From positions 310,001-374,000 of the forward strand of contig NZ_JAPDGS010000003.1 of assembly GCF_025950525.1 (NCBI RefSeq): 64,000 nt of DNA. Reading direction: 5' to 3'. This DNA is from Stagnihabitans lacustris (GTDB taxonomy: Bacteria; Pseudomonadota; Alphaproteobacteria; Rhodobacterales; Rhodobacteraceae). Shown here piece after piece: positions 61,299 to 64,000 of the stretch (within the stretch, counting starts at the first letter, position 1; every line of letters starts with the position of its first letter). Position numbers and translations under genes: made by a program. Below the pieces are notes generated by a model, which saw nothing but the letters and a program-made list of their open reading frames with translations, made no database searches and was not told where the DNA came from.

Positions 61299-63095
61299 TC
61301 AGGGCGCCAGCACGGGATACAGCGGCCAGATCAGCGGGATCAGGGCCGAGGCCACCAGCCAGGTGATGATGTTCAACGGAACTCCGATCCGGGTGAAGTC
61401 CAGGAACTTATACCCGCCCGGGCCATAGACCATCATGTTGGTCTGGTAGCCAATCGGCGTCGCAAAGGCCAAGGTGGCCGAGAACATCACCGCCACGACG
61501 AAGGGCCTTGGGTCGACGCCCAACTGGTTCGCCAGCTCTATCGCGATGGGCGTATAAATCACCGCCACCGCATTGTTCGACAGGAACTCGGTCAGGATCA
61601 GGCCCATCAGGTAAATCGCCAGGATCAGCATGAAGGGCGACAGCCCCTCCATCCAGGGTTTGACCGCCGTCACGATCATCTCGACCCCGCCCGAGGCATC
61701 CAGACCCGCCCCCACCGCCAGCATGGCAAAGATCATCGCCATCAACCGGCCATCGACAAAGCCCAAAGCCTCGTCGCTGTCGATGCAGCGGGTGACAAGG
61801 ATGATCCCCACCGCCAGAAAGGCGAGGATCTGGATCGGCGCCATGTCAAAGGACGAAAGCAGGATCACAAAGGCCAGCGCCCCAATCGCAATCGGCGCCT
61901 TGGTGCGGCGATAGGCCCGGGCCGAGGGGCGAGAGATATCGACCATCTCCATATCCACCGCCAACCGCTTGATGTCCTCGGACGTGCCCTCCAGAAGCAG
62001 CGTATCGCCCACCTTGACCTCGACATCGTCCATCTGGCGGCCGATGTTCTTGTCCTTGCGGTGCAGCGCCAGCGGATAGACGCCATAGCGCCGCCGCAAC
62101 CGCAGCGCGCCAAGCGTCCGGCCCACCATGTGACAGCCGGGGGTGATCAGAACCTCGACCGTGTCGGTTTCGACCGAGGACAGCTTGTCGGCGATGCGCA
62201 TGTCGGTGCGATTCTGCATCTCCAGCAGTTCGGACATCTCGGTGCGCAGAACGACGCGGTCGCCTTGTTCCAGCACGACGGGGGCCAGGTTGCGCCGCAG
62301 GCTGGCATCGCCGCGCAACACGTCGATCACCCGCACGCCGTTGCGCTTGAACTGCTGGACATCCAGCACGCGCTTGCCGATCAGCACCGAATCCTCGGGG
62401 ATCGCCACTTCGGTGAAATATTTGCGCTTTTTGCGGTCGCCCATCAGGGCGGTCATCGACTGACGGTCGGGCAACAGGCGCGGCGCCGCGATCAGCATAT
62501 AGATGCCGCCGATCAGGGTGATGGCCAGGCCCAGGGGCGCGAGTTCGAACAGGGTAAAGGGCGCCATGCCCTCTTTGGTGGCCACGCCATCGACCAGGAT
62601 ATTGGTCGAGGTGCCGATCAGCGTGATCATCCCCCCCATCACCGTCATATGTGACAAGGGGATCAGGAATTTCGACGGCGCCTTGCCGAGTTTCGCCGCG
62701 ATCTGGATGACCACCGGGATCATCACCGCGACCAAAGGCGTGTTGTTCATGAAGGCCGATGCCACGGCGATAAACGAGAACAGCACAAGGACGGTCAGCC
62801 TGGGGCTTTGTTCGACCCGGGATTCGGCCAGGCCGATCACCATCTCGACCGCGCCGGTGCGCACAAGGCCGCCCATGACCATGAACATCAGCGCAATCGT
62901 CCAGGGGGCCGAGTTCGACAGGACCGCCCCGGCCTCTGACACCGGCAGAAGTCCGGTGATCAGCATGGTGGCCGCGCCGCCGATGGCCACGACCTCCATC
63001 GGAAAGGTCTCGCGGATGAACAGGGCGAACATCACCGCCATGATGGCCAAGGCCACCCAAGGATGCCATGCAGATGCGATTTCCAGACCGAACAT
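61299..63095 (-). CDS. SLC13-type permease with TrkA-C domains
   Basis: This 598-aa inner-membrane transporter has two sets of membrane segments separated by a pair of TrkA-C (RCK-C) domains (about residues 200-370, with EDSVLIGKRVLDVQQFK and VLITPGCHMVGRTLGALRLR). The C-terminal part is rich in long hydrophobic helices. Related proteins carry sulfate, dicarboxylates or other anions; the substrate is open. ATG 63095 has GGAGG five bases upstream; the earlier GTG at 63101 is unlikely. Confidence 0.88.
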   Translation of the reverse strand: MFGLEIASAWHPWVALAIMAVMFALFIRETFPMEVVAIGGAATMLITGLLPVSEAGAVLSNSAPWTIALMFMVMGGLVRTGAVEMVIGLAESRVEQSPRLTVLVLFSFIAVASAFMNNTPLVAVMIPVVIQIAAKLGKAPSKFLIPLSHMTVMGGMITLIGTSTNILVDGVATKEGMAPFTLFELAPLGLAITLIGGIYMLIAAPRLLPDRQSMTALMGDRKKRKYFTEVAIPEDSVLIGKRVLDVQQFKRNGVRVIDVLRGDASLRRNLAPVVLEQGDRVVLRTEMSELLEMQNRTDMRIADKLSSVETDTVEVLITPGCHMVGRTLGALRLRRRYGVYPLALHRKDKNIGRQMDDVEVKVGDTLLLEGTSEDIKRLAVDMEMVDISRPSARAYRRTKAPIAIGALAFVILLSSFDMAPIQILAFLAVGIILVTRCIDSDEALGFVDGRLMAMIFAMLAVGAGLDASGGVEMIVTAVKPWMEGLSPFMLILAIYLMGLILTEFLSNNAVAVIYTPIAIELANQLGVDPRPFVVAVMFSATLAFATPIGYQTNMMVYGPGGYKFLDFTRIGVPLNIITWLVASALIPLIWPLYPVLAP

Positions 63096-63173
63096 GGCCA
63101 CCTCCGACTTATCACGATAGGGATAGCCGTGATTCTAGGTCAGCGACAAGAATATTCTACAAAACCGGTCGTC

Positions 63174-64000
63174 TTAAGCGGAAACCGTCTGTTTCCGCGG
63201 TTTCACCAGGGTCATCCCGGCCAAAAGCACCACCATGGCGGCCCAGATCCAGGACGAGGGGCGTTCATCCAGCAGGATCATGGCAAAGGTGACGCCGGAC
63301 ACTGTGGTGACATAAGACGACTGGCTGGCAAAGACGGCTCCGGTCCTTGCCGCCAGCCAGACGAAGGTCGCGTAAAGCAGGCCATGCAGGGCAGAGGAGA
63401 TGGCAAGCGCCGCATCGGGCCAGGTGGCGCCGGGGATATAGGCCTGATCCGTGGCCAGCATCAGCGCGCCCACCATGACCGAGGCCACCAGGGACACCCC
63501 CAGCATGGCCGAAATCGCATCCAGGCCGCCAAGGCCGTAACGGGCGACATAGGTGTTTTCCAGCGCATAGCACAAAGGCCCGATCATCGCGATGGGCAAA
63601 AAGGCCAGCATGGCGCGGTCGGGCAAGGAGCTTTGCGGCAGGGCGATCATCAGCACGCCGGTCAGGCCAAGCGCCAGGCCAAGGGCGCGCTTGGTGTCGA
63701 AATGGTCCATCCGCAGCGCCAGGTTGATCGGAAAGGCGATCAGCGGGATGGTCGAGATGATGATCGACATGATCCCCGAAGGCAGCTGGGCCGCCGAGGT
63801 ATAGAAGGTGAAGTTCGGGATCACCGTGCCCAAAAGCGCCACGACGACGAAAAACGGCAAATGCGCGCGGGTCCAGCCGGTGCCGCGACCTCGGGCCAGG
63901 GTGATGGCGCCCAGCACCAGGATGCAGGTGACAAGTTGCCAGAAGACCAGGCCAAAGGCCGGATGGCCGGTGGATGTGGCGATCTTGCCCAGGGGTTGCG
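63174..64000 (-). CDS. EamA/DMT-superfamily permease, 5' end beyond window
   Basis: The gene is cut by the right edge; about 275 residues are visible and the frame remains open to base 64000. At least nine hydrophobic segments in the EamA pattern are seen, including two repeats, plus the family-like AFGLVFWQLVTCILVLG near the cut. The in-frame GTG at 63917 is internal, because the homologous hydrophobic frame continues upstream. Substrate unknown. A second member of the family is at 41759-42631. Confidence 0.82.
   Translation of the reverse strand, partial: QPLGKIATSTGHPAFGLVFWQLVTCILVLGAITLARGRGTGWTRAHLPFFVVVALLGTVIPNFTFYTSAAQLPSGIMSIIISTIPLIAFPINLALRMDHFDTKRALGLALGLTGVLMIALPQSSLPDRAMLAFLPIAMIGPLCYALENTYVARYGLGGLDAISAMLGVSLVASVMVGALMLATDQAYIPGATWPDAALAISSALHGLLYATFVWLAARTGAVFASQSSYVTTVSGVTFAMILLDERPSSWIWAAMVVLLAGMTLVKPRKQTVSA

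Overview
The window looks like chromosome of a high-GC alphaproteobacterium, most likely Rhodobacteraceae/Paracoccaceae (Rhodobacter relatives). The basis is the gene set and gene order: a class I lysyl-tRNA synthetase; the chvI-chvG-hprK-rapZ-EIIA-HPr cluster beside pckA; ethylmalonyl-CoA pathway genes (ccr and the B12 mutase ecm/meaA); a ccoNOQP-ccoGHIS cluster with FNR-type boxes; and divergent hemE/hemC. The DNA is gene-dense, with many 4-bp start/stop overlaps. I saw no tRNA, rRNA, insertion sequence, prophage or CRISPR array, so this is core chromosome rather than an accessory island.

Layout. 1-5.9 kb: end of a TerB-like gene, lysK, a DUF4864 protein, smc. 5.9-13.2 kb: on the minus strand, signalling genes running from chvI through chvG, hprK, rapZ, an EIIA-Man-type protein and HPr to an acyltransferase; divergent from it is pckA. 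13.2-18.5 kb: lytic transglycosylase, small protein, PatB-type C-S lyase, and three overlapping peptide deformylase genes followed by fmt. 18.5-24.1 kb: ecm, a PlsB-like acyltransferase, a lipoprotein, ccr. 24.2-27 kb: RecD-like helicase, Lrp-type ligand-binding protein, universal stress protein. 27.2-35.4 kb: cbb3 oxidase structural and assembly genes. 35.4-45 kb: hydrolases, DacC-type carboxypeptidase, clpS, methyltransferase, hemF, cobS, hemE, hemC. 45-52.5 kb: two paralogous MFS permeases, GMC oxidoreductase, alpha-glucosidase, GH25 lipoprotein and a two-gene cassette of unknown function. 52.7-64 kb: dimethylglycine-dehydrogenase-like protein, zur-znuCB/znuA, aldose epimerase, yebC, NYN-domain protein, SLC13 permease, and a DMT permease cut by the window edge.

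How the genes work together. ChvG/ChvI with HprK, EIIA and HPr form a signalling block next to pckA, whose upstream region carries two copies of a LacI-family-like half operator. ccr and ecm both have TTGCGC-containing inverted repeats upstream, suggesting shared control of acetyl-CoA assimilation. FNR-type boxes flank the oxidase structural operon and its assembly operon. They also bracket a structured, apparently non-coding stretch of about 440 bp, the best small-RNA candidate here. Zinc uptake is controlled by Zur through two boxes between zur and znuA.

The most unusual items are the deformylase triplet, whose third member has lost catalytic residues; the ccoP-ccoG intergenic structures; a recurrent intergenic hairpin-plus-tail repeat; and the Cys-rich two-gene cassette at 51.8-52.5 kb. 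No wholly novel defence or biosynthetic system was evident. All coordinates, motifs and repeats were read by eye, and family names are from recognition, not database search.
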